From positions 656,265-720,264 of the forward strand of contig NZ_SHKS01000003.1 in the NCBI RefSeq assembly GCF_004217285.1: a DNA stretch of 64,000 bases. Reading direction: 5' to 3'. The DNA comes from Streptomyces sp. BK239 (GTDB lineage: Bacteria > Actinomycetota > Actinomycetes > Streptomycetales > Streptomycetaceae). The position numbers and the translations under genes are program-made. Shown here one piece after another: positions 50,210-60,534 of the stretch (the stretch's first letter is position 1; each line of letters begins with the position of its first letter). Below the pieces are notes generated by a model, which saw nothing but the letters and a program-made list of their open reading frames with translations, did not search any database and was not told the DNA's origin.

Positions 50210-52464
50210 GCCGGACGCCTCTGGACACGGTCGAGCACGCGGCCGCGACCCCCGACGTCGAGCTGCCCTGGGCCGAACTCGGCCTGAAGAAGGACGAGTA
50301 CGAGCGGGTGGTGGAGATCCTCGGCCGCCGCCCGACCGGCGCCGAGCTCGCCATGTACTCCGTCATGTGGTCCGAGCACTGCTCGTACAAGTCCTCCAAG
50401 GTCCACCTGCGCCAGTTCGGCGAGAAGGCGCCGCAGAGCGACGCCCTCCTCGTCGGCATCGGCGAGAACGCCGGTGTCGTCGACGTCGGCCAGGGCTACG
50501 CGGTCACCTTCAAGGTGGAGTCGCACAACCACCCCTCCTACGTCGAGCCCTACCAGGGCGCGGCCACCGGTGTGGGCGGCATCGTGCGCGACATCATCGC
50601 GATGGGCGCCCGCCCGGTCGCCGTCGTCGACCCGCTGCGCTTCGGCGCGGCCGACCACCCCGACACCAAGCGCGTCCTGCCCGGCGTCGTCGCCGGCATC
50701 GGCGGCTACGGCAACTGCCTGGGCCTGCCCAACATCGGCGGCGAGGTCGTCTTCGACGCCTGCTACCAGGGCAACCCGCTGGTCAACGCCGGCGCCATCG
50801 GTGTGATGCGGCACGAGGACATCCATCTCGCCAAGGCGTCCGGCGCGGGCAACAAGGTCATCCTCTACGGGGCCCGCACCGGCGGCGACGGCATCGGCGG
50901 CGCGTCGATCCTCGCGTCCGAGACCTTCGACGACGCCAAGCCGTCGAAGCGTCCCGCGGTCCAGGTCGGCGACCCCTTCCAGGAGAAACTCCTCATCGAG
51001 TGCACCCTGGAGGCCTTCCGGGAGAAGCTCGTCGTCGGCATCCAGGACCTCGGCGCGGCGGGCCTGTCCTGCGCCACCTCCGAGCTGGCCTCCAACGGCT
51101 CCGGCGGCATGCGCGTCACCCTGGACGACGTACCGCTGCGCGACTCCACGCTCTCGCCCGAGGAGATCCTCATGAGCGAGTCGCAGGAACGCATGTGCGC
51201 GGTCGTCGAGCCGGAGAAGGTCGACCGCTTCCTCGCGATCTGCGACAAGTGGGACGTCATCGCCACCGTCATCGGTGAGGTGACCGACGGCGACCGCCTG
51301 GAGATCTACTGGCACGGCGGCAAGATCGTCGACGTCGACCCGCGCACGGTCGCCCATGACGGCCCGGTGTACGAGCGCCCCTACGCCCGCCCGGACTGGC
51401 AGGACGCCCTCCAGGCCGACGACGCGAACAAGCTGCCCCGGCCGGAGACGTCCGAGGCGCTGCGGAAGCAGGTCCTGAAGCTGGTCGGCTCCCCCAACCA
51501 GGCCTCCAAGCAGTGGATCACCTCCCAGTACGACCACTTCGTGCAGGGCAACACCGTCCTCGCCCAGCCCGAGGACTCCGGCATGATCCGCATCGACGAG
51601 GAGACCGGCCTCGGCGTCGCCATCGCCACCGACGGCAACGGCCGCTACGCCAAGCTGGACCCGTACCACGGCGCCCAGCTGGCCCTCGCCGAGGCGTACC
51701 GCAACGTCGCCACCACCGGCGCCAAGCCGCTCGCCGTCTCCGACTGCCTGAACTTCGGCTCGCCCGAGGACCCGGCCGTCATGTGGCAGTTCGCGGAGGC
51801 CATCCGCGGTCTCGCCGACGCCTGCCAGCAGCTCGGCACCCCGGTGACCGGCGGCAACGTCTCGCTCTACAACCAGACGGGCGAGGTCGCCATCCACCCG
51901 ACCCCGGTCGTGGCCGTCCTCGGCGTCATCGACGACGTGACCCGCCGCACCCCGGTCGCCTTCCAGGAGGAAGGACAGCTGCTCTACCTCCTCGGCGACA
52001 CCCGCGAGGAGTTCGGCGGCTCGGCCTGGTCCCAGGTCGTCCACGACCACCTCGGCGGTCTGCCGCCCAAGGTGGACCTGGAGCGGGAACGGCTCCTCGC
52101 CGAGATCCTGATCTCCGCCTCCCGCGACGGCATGATCGACTCCGCGCACGACCTGTCCGACGGCGGTCTGATCCAGGCGGTCGTCGAGTCGGCGCTGCTG
52201 GGCGGCAAGGGTGCGCGGCTGATCGTCCCGGACGGGCTGGACGCGTTCACCTTCCTGTTCTCGGAGTCGGCCGGTCGCGCGGTCGTCGCCGTCCCGCGCT
52301 CGGAGGAGCTCCGCTTCAACGACATGTGCGGCGCCCGGGGTCTGCCGGCCACCCGCATCGGCGTGGTCGACGGGGACACCGTGGACGTCCAGGGCGAGTT
52401 CGCGCTCTCCCTGGCCGAACTGCGCACGGCGCACGAGGAGACCATCCCGGCGCTGCTGGCGTAG
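50206..52464 (+). CDS. purL: FGAM synthase subunit PurL
   Basis: A 752-aa small-type PurL (AIRS/FGAM synthase fold repeated twice): [60 protein letters not shown], then the second half beginning [20 protein letters not shown] with [20 protein letters not shown] and [20 protein letters not shown]. It performs the ATP-dependent amination of FGAR. A strong terminator follows at 52498. Confidence 0.97.
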   Translation: MSRTPLDTVEHAAATPDVELPWAELGLKKDEYERVVEILGRRPTGAELAMYSVMWSEHCSYKSSKVHLRQFGEKAPQSDALLVGIGENAGVVDVGQGYAVTFKVESHNHPSYVEPYQGAATGVGGIVRDIIAMGARPVAVVDPLRFGAADHPDTKRVLPGVVAGIGGYGNCLGLPNIGGEVVFDACYQGNPLVNAGAIGVMRHEDIHLAKASGAGNKVILYGARTGGDGIGGASILASETFDDAKPSKRPAVQVGDPFQEKLLIECTLEAFREKLVVGIQDLGAAGLSCATSELASNGSGGMRVTLDDVPLRDSTLSPEEILMSESQERMCAVVEPEKVDRFLAICDKWDVIATVIGEVTDGDRLEIYWHGGKIVDVDPRTVAHDGPVYERPYARPDWQDALQADDANKLPRPETSEALRKQVLKLVGSPNQASKQWITSQYDHFVQGNTVLAQPEDSGMIRIDEETGLGVAIATDGNGRYAKLDPYHGAQLALAEAYRNVATTGAKPLAVSDCLNFGSPEDPAVMWQFAEAIRGLADACQQLGTPVTGGNVSLYNQTGEVAIHPTPVVAVLGVIDDVTRRTPVAFQEEGQLLYLLGDTREEFGGSAWSQVVHDHLGGLPPKVDLERERLLAEILISASRDGMIDSAHDLSDGGLIQAVVESALLGGKGARLIVPDGLDAFTFLFSESAGRAVVAVPRSEELRFNDMCGARGLPATRIGVVDGDTVDVQGEFALSLAELRTAHEETIPALLA

Positions 52465-52497
52465 GAGCCGCACGGCCTGCTGAGCCGTCGTACGACG

Positions 52498-52546
52498 CCG
52501 AAGGCCCCGCCCGTCCGAGACGGTTCTCGACGGGCGGGGCCTTCGG
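52498..52546 (+). terminator. purSQL terminator
   Basis: A perfect 18-bp stem (52498-52515 with 52529-52546) and a 13-nt loop. Confidence 0.85.
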
Positions 52547-52569
52547 CCGTCCCCGGGTGGGCCGCCGCA

Positions 52570-52582
52570 TAGGCTCATGGGC
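52570..52582 (+). promoter_or_regulatory. Leaderless promoter (-10 TAGGCT) of the MDMPI-family gene
   Basis: TAGGCT (52570-52575), exactly 7 nt, then the ATG at 52583. The 6-nt-earlier ATG (52577) would fall upstream of the predicted start of transcription. Confidence 0.55.
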
Positions 52583-53380
52583 ATGTCCCCGGCGAAGAAG
52601 CGCACCAGGAGCTACGACCCCGCCAGGATCCGCGCGGCCGTCCTCGGCCAGCTCGGGCACGTCCATCTGGCCGTCCGCCGGCTCACCCCCGAACAGCTGG
52701 CCCTCCCGACACGGCTCGACGGATGGAACGTGCGGGCGCTGGTCGCGCACGTCGGGACAGCCCTAACGGCCGTCGGCCGGGCCCTCGACCTCCCGGAGCC
52801 GGCACGACAGGACGCAACGGTCCTCGACTGGCCGTTCGCCACCGCCGCGAACGCCGCGGCCATCGACGAGTCCGCCCGCGCGCTCGCCGAGCGCACCCCC
52901 GACCTGGACGTCCATCTCACCGGCGTGGCCCGGCAGCTCGCCGAGCAGCTCGACGCCCACCCCGGCGACAGGCTGCTGCAGACCGCGGCCGGGGCCATGC
53001 CGCTCGGCGACTACCTGGTCACGCGTGCCGTCGAACTCGTCGTCCACACCGATGACCTCAACGCCGCCGTCCCCGGTCTGGACGTCCCCCACGACCGCCA
53101 GGCCCTCGCCGCCGCCACCCGGCTCCTCGCCGACGCCCTCGCGGTCAGGGCCCCCGGCGGAGCGACCGAGGTGCGGGTGCCGCCGTTCGCCGTCGTGCAG
53201 TGCGTCGAGGGTCCCAGGCACACCCGGGGCACCCCGCCCAACGTCGTCGAGACCGACCCGCTGACCTGGATCCGGCTGGCGACCGGACGGCTCACCTGGG
53301 CGGACGCGGTCGCCGGGGCGAAGGTGAGCGCGAGCGGCGAGCGCGCCGACCTCGCCTCTTTGCTGCCGCTGATGTCCTGA
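52583..53380 (+). CDS. Maleylpyruvate isomerase/DinB-family protein with sterol-carrier-like C-terminus
   Basis: A 265-aa protein. The N-terminal half (AVLGQLGHVHLAVRRLTPEQ, LPTRLDGWNVRALVAHVGTA) is a mycothiol-dependent maleylpyruvate isomerase/DinB-type four-helix domain with metal-ligand His in the VAHVG and ELVVHTDDL motifs. The C-terminal half (FAVVQCVEGPRHTRGTPPNV, DPLTWIRLATGRLTWADAVA) resembles the SCP2-like domain that often follows it. It probably binds mycothiol or a metal; the substrate is unknown. Located alone between purL and purF. Confidence 0.8.
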   Translation: MSPAKKRTRSYDPARIRAAVLGQLGHVHLAVRRLTPEQLALPTRLDGWNVRALVAHVGTALTAVGRALDLPEPARQDATVLDWPFATAANAAAIDESARALAERTPDLDVHLTGVARQLAEQLDAHPGDRLLQTAAGAMPLGDYLVTRAVELVVHTDDLNAAVPGLDVPHDRQALAAATRLLADALAVRAPGGATEVRVPPFAVVQCVEGPRHTRGTPPNVVETDPLTWIRLATGRLTWADAVAGAKVSASGERADLASLLPLMS

Positions 53381-53585
53381 CACGACGCCGATCGGTGTGC
53401 GACACCTCACTCGCGCCTTGGAGAAGGGCTCCGGGGCGGGTGTCGCGGGAGCGCTCCCGGAGCCTTCGAGAAGTAGCGAAACACGGAGCTGACCTGCGCA
53501 AACGCGCTCCGGGAAGGAGCCCGGGGCAGCTCAAGATCGAGTTACCGGCGAGTATCCCCAATTCGGACCAGTGGACGACCTCGCC

Positions 53586-53598
53586 TACACTCGATGTC
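53586..53598 (+). promoter_or_regulatory. purF leaderless promoter (-10 TACACT)
   Basis: TACACT (53586-53591), exactly 7 nt, then the GTG at 53599, with no Shine-Dalgarno sequence. TTCGGA (53562-53567) is a weak -35 candidate 18 bp upstream. Confidence 0.6.
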
Positions 53599-55125
53599 GT
53601 GCCACGTGGTGACGGTCGACTCAGTCATGATCTGCTCCCCGGCGAGAAGGGCCCCCAGGACGCTTGCGGCGTCTTCGGTGTCTGGGCTCCGGGTGAAGAG
53701 GTCGCCAAGCTCACTTACTTCGGGCTCTACGCCCTCCAGCATCGGGGTCAGGAATCCGCGGGAATCGCGGTGAGCAACGGCTCCCAGATCCTCGTCTTCA
53801 AGGACATGGGCCTCGTGTCCCAGGTCTTCGACGAGACCTCCCTCGGTTCGCTCCAGGGTCACATCGCGGTCGGACACGCCCGCTACTCGACCACCGGCGC
53901 CTCCGTGTGGGAGAACGCCCAGCCGACGTTCCGCGCCACCGCGCACGGATCGATCGCGCTCGGCCACAACGGCAATCTCGTCAACACCGCCCAGCTCGCC
54001 GAGATGGTCGCCGACCTGCCCAAGCAGGAGGGGCGCACCCAGCGTGTGGCGGCCACCAACGACACCGACCTGCTCACCGCGCTCCTCGCGGCCCAGGTCG
54101 ACGAGGACGGCAAGCCCCTGACCATCGAGGAGGCCGCCCACGCGGTCCTGCCGAAGGTCCGCGGCGCCTTCTCCCTCGTCTTCATGGACGAGCACACCCT
54201 CTACGCAGGCCGCGACCCGCAGGGCATCCGCCCGCTGGTCCTCGGCCGGCTGGAGCGCGGCTGGGTCGTCGCCTCCGAGACCGCCGCCCTCGACATCACG
54301 GGCGCCAGCTTCGTCCGCGAGATAGAGCCGGGCGAGTTCGTGGCGATCGACGAGAACGGTCTGCGCACCTCCCGATTCGCGGAAGCGAAGCCCAAGGGCT
54401 GCGTCTTCGAGTACGTGTACCTGGCCCGCCCGGACACCGACATCGCCGGGCGCAACGTGTACCTCTCCCGCGTGGAGATGGGCCGCAAGCTCGCCAAGGA
54501 GGCGCCGGCCGAGGCCGACCTGGTGATAGCGACCCCGGAGTCCGGCACCCCGGCCGCCATCGGCTACGCGGAGGCCTCCGGAATCCCCTTCGGCTCCGGC
54601 CTGGTCAAGAACGCCTACGTCGGCCGGACCTTCATCCAGCCCTCGCAGACCATCCGGCAGCTCGGCATCCGCCTGAAGCTGAACCCGCTGAAGGAAGTCA
54701 TCAAGGGCAAGCGCCTGGTCGTCGTCGACGACTCCATCGTGCGCGGCAACACCCAGCGCGCCCTGGTCCGCATGCTGCGCGAGGCGGGCGCCGCCGAGGT
54801 CCACATCCGGATCTCCTCGCCGCCGGTGAAGTGGCCCTGCTTCTTCGGCATCGACTTCGCCACGCGCGCGGAGCTCATCGCCAACGGCATGACCATCGAC
54901 GAGATCGGCACCTCGCTCGGCGCCGACTCCCTGGCGTACATCTCCATCGACGGCATGATCGAGGCGACCACCATCGCCAAGCCGAACCTGTGCCGCGCCT
55001 GCTTCGACGGCGAGTACCCGATGGAACTCCCGGACCCCGAGCTGCTCGGCAAGCAGCTGCTGGAGACGGAGCTGGCCGCCGGCCCCGCCGCCACGGCCGC
55101 CGCCGACGCGATCCGCCGCCCGTAG
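53599..55125 (+). CDS. purF: Amidophosphoribosyltransferase
   Basis: A 508-aa first enzyme of purine synthesis. The N-terminal propeptide of about 22 residues precedes the catalytic Cys23 (GPQDACGVFGVW); GLYALQHRGQESAGIAV, GHARYSTTG and LGHNGNLVN follow. The C-terminal PRTase domain has the PRPP loop RLVVVDDSIVRGNTQRALVR. The cysteines FGIDFATRAEL…PNLCRACFDGEYP near the end fit the Fe-S type seen in Bacillus-like PurF. The GTG start is supported by the typical N-terminus and by the promoter position. Confidence 0.97.
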   Translation: MPRGDGRLSHDLLPGEKGPQDACGVFGVWAPGEEVAKLTYFGLYALQHRGQESAGIAVSNGSQILVFKDMGLVSQVFDETSLGSLQGHIAVGHARYSTTGASVWENAQPTFRATAHGSIALGHNGNLVNTAQLAEMVADLPKQEGRTQRVAATNDTDLLTALLAAQVDEDGKPLTIEEAAHAVLPKVRGAFSLVFMDEHTLYAGRDPQGIRPLVLGRLERGWVVASETAALDITGASFVREIEPGEFVAIDENGLRTSRFAEAKPKGCVFEYVYLARPDTDIAGRNVYLSRVEMGRKLAKEAPAEADLVIATPESGTPAAIGYAEASGIPFGSGLVKNAYVGRTFIQPSQTIRQLGIRLKLNPLKEVIKGKRLVVVDDSIVRGNTQRALVRMLREAGAAEVHIRISSPPVKWPCFFGIDFATRAELIANGMTIDEIGTSLGADSLAYISIDGMIEATTIAKPNLCRACFDGEYPMELPDPELLGKQLLETELAAGPAATAAADAIRRP

Positions 55126-55169
55126 ACGGTCCGTAACACCCGCCGTACGACACGAAGGTTCTCCTAGCC

Positions 55170-56249
55170 ATGTCTGAGACCCCCATCGCCGAGGGCGGCG
55201 CCAGCTACGCAGCCGCGGGCGTCGACATCGACGCGGGCGACCGCGCCGTCGAGCTGATGAAGGAGTGGGTGAAGAAGACGCAGCGCCCCGAGGTCCTCGG
55301 CGGCCTCGGCGGCTTCGCCGGCCTCTTCGACGCCTCCGCCCTCAAGCGCTACGAGCGCCCGCTGCTCGCCTCCGCCACGGACGGCGTCGGCACCAAGGTG
55401 GACGTCGCGCGCCGGCTCGGCGTCTACGACACCATCGGCCACGACCTGGTCGCCATGGTCATGGACGACATCGTGGTGTGCGGCGCGGAGCCGCTGTTCA
55501 TGACCGACTACATCTGCGTCGGCAAGGTCCACCCCGAGCGGGTCGCCGCCATCGTCAAGGGCATCGCCGAGGGCTGTGTGCTGGCCGGCTGCGCCCTGGT
55601 GGGCGGTGAGACGGCCGAGCACCCGGGCCTGCTCGGAGAGGACGACTTCGACGTCGCCGGCGCCGGTACGGGCGTCGTGGAGGCCGACCGCCTGCTGGGA
55701 CCCGACCGCATCCGCACGGGTGACACGGTGATCGCCATGGCGGCCTCCGGCCTTCACTCCAACGGGTACTCCCTCGTCCGGCACGTCCTGCTGGACCAGG
55801 CCGGCCTCTCCCTCGACGCGCACGTCGAGGAGTTCGGCCGCACCCTGGGCGAGGAGCTCCTGGTGCCGACGAAGATCTACTCGCTCGACTGCCTGGCGCT
55901 CACCCGCACCACCGACGTCCACGCCTTCTCGCACATCACCGGCGGCGGCCTCGCGGCCAACCTCGCCCGGGTCGTCCCGGACGGGCTGCACGCCGTCGTC
56001 GACCGCTCCACCTGGACGCCCGCCCCGGTGTTCGACCTCGTCGGCAGGACGGGCCGGGTCGAGCGGCTGGAGCTGGAGAAGACGCTGAACATGGGCGTGG
56101 GCATGATCGCCGTGGTCCCGGCGGACTCCACCGACGTGGCCCTGGCGACGCTGGCCGACCGAGGGGTCGACGCCTGGGTCGCCGGCGAGATCACCGAGCG
56201 CGGCGAGCACCCCACGGGGGCGCAGCTCGTCGGGGACTACGCGGTCTGA
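55170..56249 (+). CDS. purM: AIR synthetase
   Basis: A 359-aa AIRS-fold enzyme: SYAAAGVDIDAGDRAVELMK, LLASATDGVGTKVDVARRLG, VAMVMDDIVVCGAEPLFMTD, ALVGGETAEHPGL, FSHITGGGLAANLARVVPDG and MGVGMIAVV are diagnostic. It lies 44 bp after purF on the same strand, so the two probably share a transcript, while GAAGG before the ATG gives purM its own ribosome binding site. Confidence 0.97.
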   Translation: MSETPIAEGGASYAAAGVDIDAGDRAVELMKEWVKKTQRPEVLGGLGGFAGLFDASALKRYERPLLASATDGVGTKVDVARRLGVYDTIGHDLVAMVMDDIVVCGAEPLFMTDYICVGKVHPERVAAIVKGIAEGCVLAGCALVGGETAEHPGLLGEDDFDVAGAGTGVVEADRLLGPDRIRTGDTVIAMAASGLHSNGYSLVRHVLLDQAGLSLDAHVEEFGRTLGEELLVPTKIYSLDCLALTRTTDVHAFSHITGGGLAANLARVVPDGLHAVVDRSTWTPAPVFDLVGRTGRVERLELEKTLNMGVGMIAVVPADSTDVALATLADRGVDAWVAGEITERGEHPTGAQLVGDYAV

Positions 56250-56284
56250 CGCCTGCGAGCGCCGGGCCCCGCACGCAGCACAAG

Positions 56285-56316
56285 ACCCGGTCGGCGACCG
56301 AAGTCACCGACCGGGT
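56285..56316. terminator. Bidirectional terminator between purM and the convergent DUF3073 gene
   Basis: ACCCGGTCGG (56285-56294) pairs perfectly with 56307-56316. Confidence 0.8.
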
Positions 56317-56334
56317 GAGTGCACTGATGCAGGG

Positions 56335-56586
56335 TCAAGCGCCGCGACGGTGTTGGTGCGGGGACTCCTCGTCCTCGCCATCGTCGTCGTCCCCGTACAG
56401 CTCGGCGTACCGGGCGTACGGGTCGTCGTCCTGCTCATCGTCCTCGAACGGCTCGCCATTCGGCGGCATGTTCGATGGCGATGCGCCCAGCTCTTCGGCC
56501 AGGCGTGAGAGATCCGTCCCGCCGCTGTTGTACTTCAGCTGGCGGGCGACCTTCGCTTGCTTGGCCTTGGCCCGGCCGCGCCCCAT
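56335..56586 (-). CDS. DUF3073 family protein
   Basis: An 83-aa actinobacterial protein: a basic N-terminus MGRGRAKAKQAKVARQLKYN, a helical middle (TDLSRLAEELGASPSN), then a long acidic tail (EDDEQDDDPYARYAELYGDD). The family is restricted to actinobacteria; the charge split suggests a nucleic-acid or chaperone-like role, not established. GAGGGGG lies 7 nt before the ATG. Confidence 0.9.
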   Translation of the reverse strand: MGRGRAKAKQAKVARQLKYNSGGTDLSRLAEELGASPSNMPPNGEPFEDDEQDDDPYARYAELYGDDDDGEDEESPHQHRRGA

Positions 56587-56959
56587 GGCTCGACCCCCTC
56601 AACGACGGGGCTCGACGGCCCCAGAGTCTTGACACGCGTTCATGATCCGGAACGGACTCTCCGCAGAGAGGCCGGTCCGTAGGGCTTCCACGGTACCTGA
56701 GCCCGCACCCATACGGTACGTCGCCCGTGGCACGCGCGTGTGCACAGAGCCTTCGAGGCGCCCCGTCCTCGCTGGTCAGTGGCGATTTTAACCACTTATC
56801 CGCGGCCGACCCGCCGGGAAGAGTGAGAGTTCTCTCCAACTTTCCGCCCGGCGGTACCGGCGAAAGCCTCCGGAGCGGCCCCGCGATCTCAGCGGAACCG
56901 TACGCTCCGGTCGGCCGCCGGGCTCGCCGCCCGGCCCCTCCTCCGCCCGGTCGCCCGGC
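56587..56959. other. Gene-free interval between DUF3073 and vdh
   Basis: 373 bp. It holds the DUF3073 promoter and the 3' end of vdh. I see no terminator-grade hairpin, RNA gene or coding frame with a ribosome binding site. Confidence 0.5.
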
Positions 56960-58063
56960 TCAGCGGCCGCGCGCCCGGGCCGCCTCGTGCATCCGCTGCT
57001 CGGCGATCCGGTCGGCCGCCGCGGCCGGCGGAATCCCATCTTCCTTCGCACGTGCGAAGATTGCGAGCGTGGTGTCGTAGATCCTCGCGGCCTTCGCCTT
57101 GCACCGGTCGAAGTCGAACCCGTGCAGCTCGTCGGCGACCTGGATGACCCCGCCGGCGTTCACCACGTAGTCCGGCGCGTAGAGGATCCCGCGGTCGGCG
57201 AGGTCCTTCTCGACGCCGGGGTGGGCGAGCTGGTTGTTGGCCGCGCCGCAGACCACCTTGGCCGTGAGCACCGGGACGGAGGTGTCGTCGAGCGCCCCGC
57301 CGAGGGCGCAGGGCGCGTAGATGTCCAGGCCCTCGACGCGGATCAGCTCCTCGGTGTCCGCGACGGCCGTCACGCCCTGCGGATGCCGGTCGAGGATCCG
57401 GCGTACGGCGTCCTCGCGCACGTCCGTGACGACGACCTCCGCGCCCTCGTCGCGCAGGTGCTGCACCAGGTGGTGGCCGACCTTGCCGACGCCGGCGACG
57501 CCGACCCGGCGGCCGCGCAGGGTGGGGTCGCCCCACAGTTGCTGGGCGCTCGCCCGCATGCCCTGGTAGACGCCGAACGCGGTCAGCACGGAGGAGTCGC
57601 CCGCGCCGCCGTTCTCCGGGGAGCGTCCGGTCGTCCAGCGGCACTCGCGCGCCACGACGTCCATGTCGGCGACATAGGTGCCGACGTCGCAGGCGGTCAC
57701 GTACCGCCCGCCGAGCGAGGCCACGAAACGGCCGTACGCGAGCAGCAGCTCTTCGGTCTTGATCGTGTCGGGGTCGCCGATGATCACGGCCTTGCCGCCG
57801 CCGTGGTCGAGCCCGGCCATGGCGTTCTTGTACGACATCCCCCGCGCGAGGTTCAGCGCGTCGGCGACGGCCTCGGCCTCGGTCGCGTAGGGATAGAAGC
57901 GGGTGCCGCCGAGGGCGGGGCCCAGTGCGGTGGAGTGGAGGGCGATGACGGCCTTGAGGCCGCTCGCGCGGTCCTGACAGAGCACGACTTGCTCATGACC
58001 CCCCTGATCCGAGTGGAACAGGGTGTGCAGTACATCAGCGTGCGCGCCGGATACGTCGGTCAC
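56960..58063 (-). CDS. vdh: Valine (Leu/Phe/Val) dehydrogenase
   Basis: A 367-aa amino-acid dehydrogenase: [40 protein letters not shown] with catalytic lysines Lys79 and Lys91, [20 protein letters not shown], the NAD-binding [13 protein letters not shown], and the late [20 protein letters not shown]. It oxidatively deaminates valine, supplying branched-chain acyl-CoA precursors. GTG 58063 has CAGGAG 8 nt upstream. It diverges from the 58.3-kb gene. Confidence 0.94.
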   Translation of the reverse strand: MTDVSGAHADVLHTLFHSDQGGHEQVVLCQDRASGLKAVIALHSTALGPALGGTRFYPYATEAEAVADALNLARGMSYKNAMAGLDHGGGKAVIIGDPDTIKTEELLLAYGRFVASLGGRYVTACDVGTYVADMDVVARECRWTTGRSPENGGAGDSSVLTAFGVYQGMRASAQQLWGDPTLRGRRVGVAGVGKVGHHLVQHLRDEGAEVVVTDVREDAVRRILDRHPQGVTAVADTEELIRVEGLDIYAPCALGGALDDTSVPVLTAKVVCGAANNQLAHPGVEKDLADRGILYAPDYVVNAGGVIQVADELHGFDFDRCKAKAARIYDTTLAIFARAKEDGIPPAAAADRIAEQRMHEAARARGR

Positions 58064-58307
58064 TGTGGTGACTCCTGGGTAACTAGCGGCGGGTGGGGAC
58101 GGGGGCCCCGTAGAGGTGGCGGGGCCCGTGGGATGAGCGTAGAGCCTGGACGGTCCGCTGATCGCCTGCTGTGCGCGATCACTTTCCCGCGGGGCGGCGA
58201 TCCCCTTCTCCCGGAGTAAGGACGCGGGACGATTTCCATGTTTCCGGCCCGCCCGTCAGGCGGGCCCGGAAGGTTTCCCGGCCGGTCTGACGGGGAGGGA
58301 AGGAGGC

Positions 58308-59150
58308 GTGCCCCAGGTGTCCTCGGTGACCGTCCCGTACGCGGCCTATCTGCGCGTGTACGAGCCGCTGGCCGCCTTCCCCGAGCCGGAGCGCGGCCAC
58401 TGGGAGCGCTACGCCCGCCGTACCGACCGGCCCTCCTACCAGGACGAACTGCGCCGCTCGCTGGCCGACCTGCTGGCCACCCCGCCGATCGCGGTGCCGG
58501 TGCAGGAGAGCGGGGACGCCTTCGTGCTGGAGGTGGAGGGCGTGGTGTGCGTGTGCCCCTGGCGCACCCGGCTGCGCGGCTGGCAGGCCCTGGGCGAACT
58601 CGGCGACGAACTACCCGGGCCGGTGCTGGACGCGGTCCTGCCCCCGGTGGTCCGGCTCCAGGCCACGCAGGACTACGAGCGCTGGCTGACCCGCAACCCC
58701 GACGCCCGCCCCTGGATCCGCACCGCGACCTGGCAGGTCCCGCTGGACTGGTTCGCCCTCGTCTCCGACGAGGAGCGCGAGTACGACAAGGGCGCCGCCG
58801 GGCTCGCCCCGGTGCTGCGCTACCGCACGCCGATGGTCCAGGCCCGGCGGCGCGTCGCCCGGTCCCTGCGCGCGCTGAAGGACGCCCTCGACGAGGGGCC
58901 GCTGATCGAGGGCCTGGTGGACGTGGGGCGCTGGCTGGAGGAGTTCCACCCGCGCTCGCTGGTCGAGCTGGACTACGGCGGGCTGGTCCACGCGCTGCCG
59001 GCCGGCGAGCTGGAGGACGACCACTCGGCGGCGGACGTGGCCGCCGGTGTCGACGCCCTGCGCCGGGGGGACGGCGCGGCGGCGGGCGAGGCCTACGGCA
59101 GGCTCGTCGAGCGGTGGCGGTCGGTGCGGGACCGGCGCTCCGCGAACTGA
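58308..59150 (+). CDS. Conserved Streptomyces protein of unknown function, 280 aa
   Basis: Begins VPQVSSVTVPYAAYLRVYEP and is soluble: VPVQESGDAFVLEVEGVVCV, CPWRTRLRGWQALGELGDEL, TATWQVPLDWFALVSDEERE, and the C-terminal LVDVGRWLEEFHPRSLVELD, YGGLVHALPAGELEDDHSAA. It is conserved at this position between vdh and bldC as far as I recall, but I know no domain name. AAGGAGG sits directly before the GTG. The ending is Arg-rich and helical. Confidence 0.78.
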   Translation: MPQVSSVTVPYAAYLRVYEPLAAFPEPERGHWERYARRTDRPSYQDELRRSLADLLATPPIAVPVQESGDAFVLEVEGVVCVCPWRTRLRGWQALGELGDELPGPVLDAVLPPVVRLQATQDYERWLTRNPDARPWIRTATWQVPLDWFALVSDEEREYDKGAAGLAPVLRYRTPMVQARRRVARSLRALKDALDEGPLIEGLVDVGRWLEEFHPRSLVELDYGGLVHALPAGELEDDHSAADVAAGVDALRRGDGAAAGEAYGRLVERWRSVRDRRSAN

Positions 59151-59748
59151 CGGGGCGGCAGGAGCGGCAGCGCGGCGGCGGCGAGAGCGTGACGGCGGTG
59201 GCGTGCCCTTTTCCGATGATCTGTCCGTTGAGTGACGTGGGTCACGGCCATAAGCGGGCGATCAGCGTACGGTCAACCGAACTTCACGGAACGGACGGGA
59301 CGTAGATCCCGATCCGGGCTTATGTCTCAAGGGTGACGGACCGCACGTACGGGGCCCTTGCGTCGCTTGCCCCTCCTCGTGCCAAAATAGGACAAGGAGT
59401 CCGGGGAGGGCTCCGTCCGTCCACTTGTGCTCCATCGTGGGGGGAATCTCAGCATTGCACGCTTTGGGGGGTCTGGTGACTCCTGATCGCCATGTGACTG
59501 ATCGTCACACCGGCGTGACTGTCCGCTATGGCATGGTCCATCGGCTTCCGTCGCCGATGAACACCTGGGGGGCAATTCCATCGGTTTGGCCGACGCGGCT
59601 GGACAGATGGTGTAGTTGTAGTGCCGAGGACAAGCCGTTCGTCCTATAACCGACTCGACTCGCGTCCGCCATTTCGGGCAACGCGGGTCAAGGTGCAGAA
59701 TTTAGAGGAAAGAACCGAGAAGGTTCGGTTCTCCCGAGGAGGCCGCTC
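59151..59748 (+). promoter_or_regulatory. Long upstream region of bldC
   Basis: About 600 bp without a convincing gene. A TATAAC -10 candidate lies at 59645-59650. A 7-bp hairpin (GAACCGA 59712-59718, TCGGTTC 59725-59731) stands just before the bldC ribosome binding site GAGGAGG. An open frame at 59425-59649 lacks a ribosome binding site. Confidence 0.5.
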
Positions 59749-59955
59749 ATGACCGCTCGCACCCCTGATGCTGAGCCGCTGCTGACCCCGGCTGAGGTCG
59801 CCACCATGTTCCGCGTGGACCCGAAGACGGTCACGCGGTGGGCGAAGGCCGGCAAGCTCACGTCGATCCGCACGCTCGGCGGGCATCGCCGTTACCGCGA
59901 GGCTGAGGTCCGCGCCCTGCTGGCGGGCATCCCGCAGCAGCGCAGCGAGGCCTGA
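59749..59955 (+). CDS. bldC: Developmental regulator BldC
   Basis: A 68-aa MerR-like single-domain DNA-binding protein: LLTPAEVATMFRVDPKTVTR, WAKAGKLTSIRTLGGHRRYR, EAEVRALLAGIPQQRSEA. BldC binds cooperatively along direct repeats and holds back entry into development. The sequence looks like the canonical protein throughout. GAGGAGG lies 6 nt before the ATG. Its xis paralogue on the AICE shares the fold. Confidence 0.97.
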   Translation: MTARTPDAEPLLTPAEVATMFRVDPKTVTRWAKAGKLTSIRTLGGHRRYREAEVRALLAGIPQQRSEA

Positions 59956-60073
59956 ACAACTCAATAACCGGGCAAAACGGCAGGTCCCCCAATCTGTCGA
60001 GGTGCCTGAACCCTAGCTCCAAACGACGCGGGTCCTGCCCCAACAGGCCCGTCGCCCACACGGTGCGTCGTCG

Positions 60074-60114
60074 ATCGCGCTGGACTCCGCCGGGTTCAGC
60101 GCGATTCTTTTTTT
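60074..60114 (+). terminator. Classical rho-independent terminator after bldC
   Basis: ATCGCGCTG (60074-60082) pairs perfectly with 60097-60105, followed by TCTTTTTTT. A T tract of this quality is unusual in Streptomyces. From 60115 to 60534 I see only the 3' flank of the next gene and a more AT-rich patch (about 60295-60420) without a gene. Confidence 0.88.
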
Positions 60115-60534
60115 GCCCTCCGGCCCGCCATCCGCCGGTGCTCGTGGGCGGGTTGCGGGGGGTTCGGTGGGGGTTCTTCAGGTCGGGCGGGGTGCGGCGG
60201 GCGGCGGTGTGAGCGGGGCGGTGAGCGGCCTTGTCGGAGTCTGGGGAGTCTCTGGGAAGGTTCGTGGAGGGTTGCGAGGGTGGCCCTTCAGGGTAGTGCA
60301 ATTGCACATATTAAATTGACCAGTTGTAGGAGACTGGTAAGAACCGGGGTTTCGGAAACTCATGCGGTGACACCCGTCACATGCTGTTGACCTTGAACGC
60401 GTCATCTCAAGTGCGCTAGTGGAAGCGCTTGTTGTGGGGCCTCGTGGTGGCCGCCCGCGTGCTCCGGTCGGCCCGGGAGCCCCGGCTGGGGCGCCCAGCG
60501 GGGGCGGCCGGGAGGGGCGGGCTTGCGCGATCCC

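Noticed and set aside
50029..52605. An 858-codon minus-strand frame opposite purL
   Set aside because: Antisense shadow of a clear purL gene.
59425..59649. A 74-codon frame upstream of bldC
   Set aside because: No ribosome binding site, several alternative starts of equal weakness, and no recognisable domain. I treat it as bldC upstream sequence, though conservation could change that.
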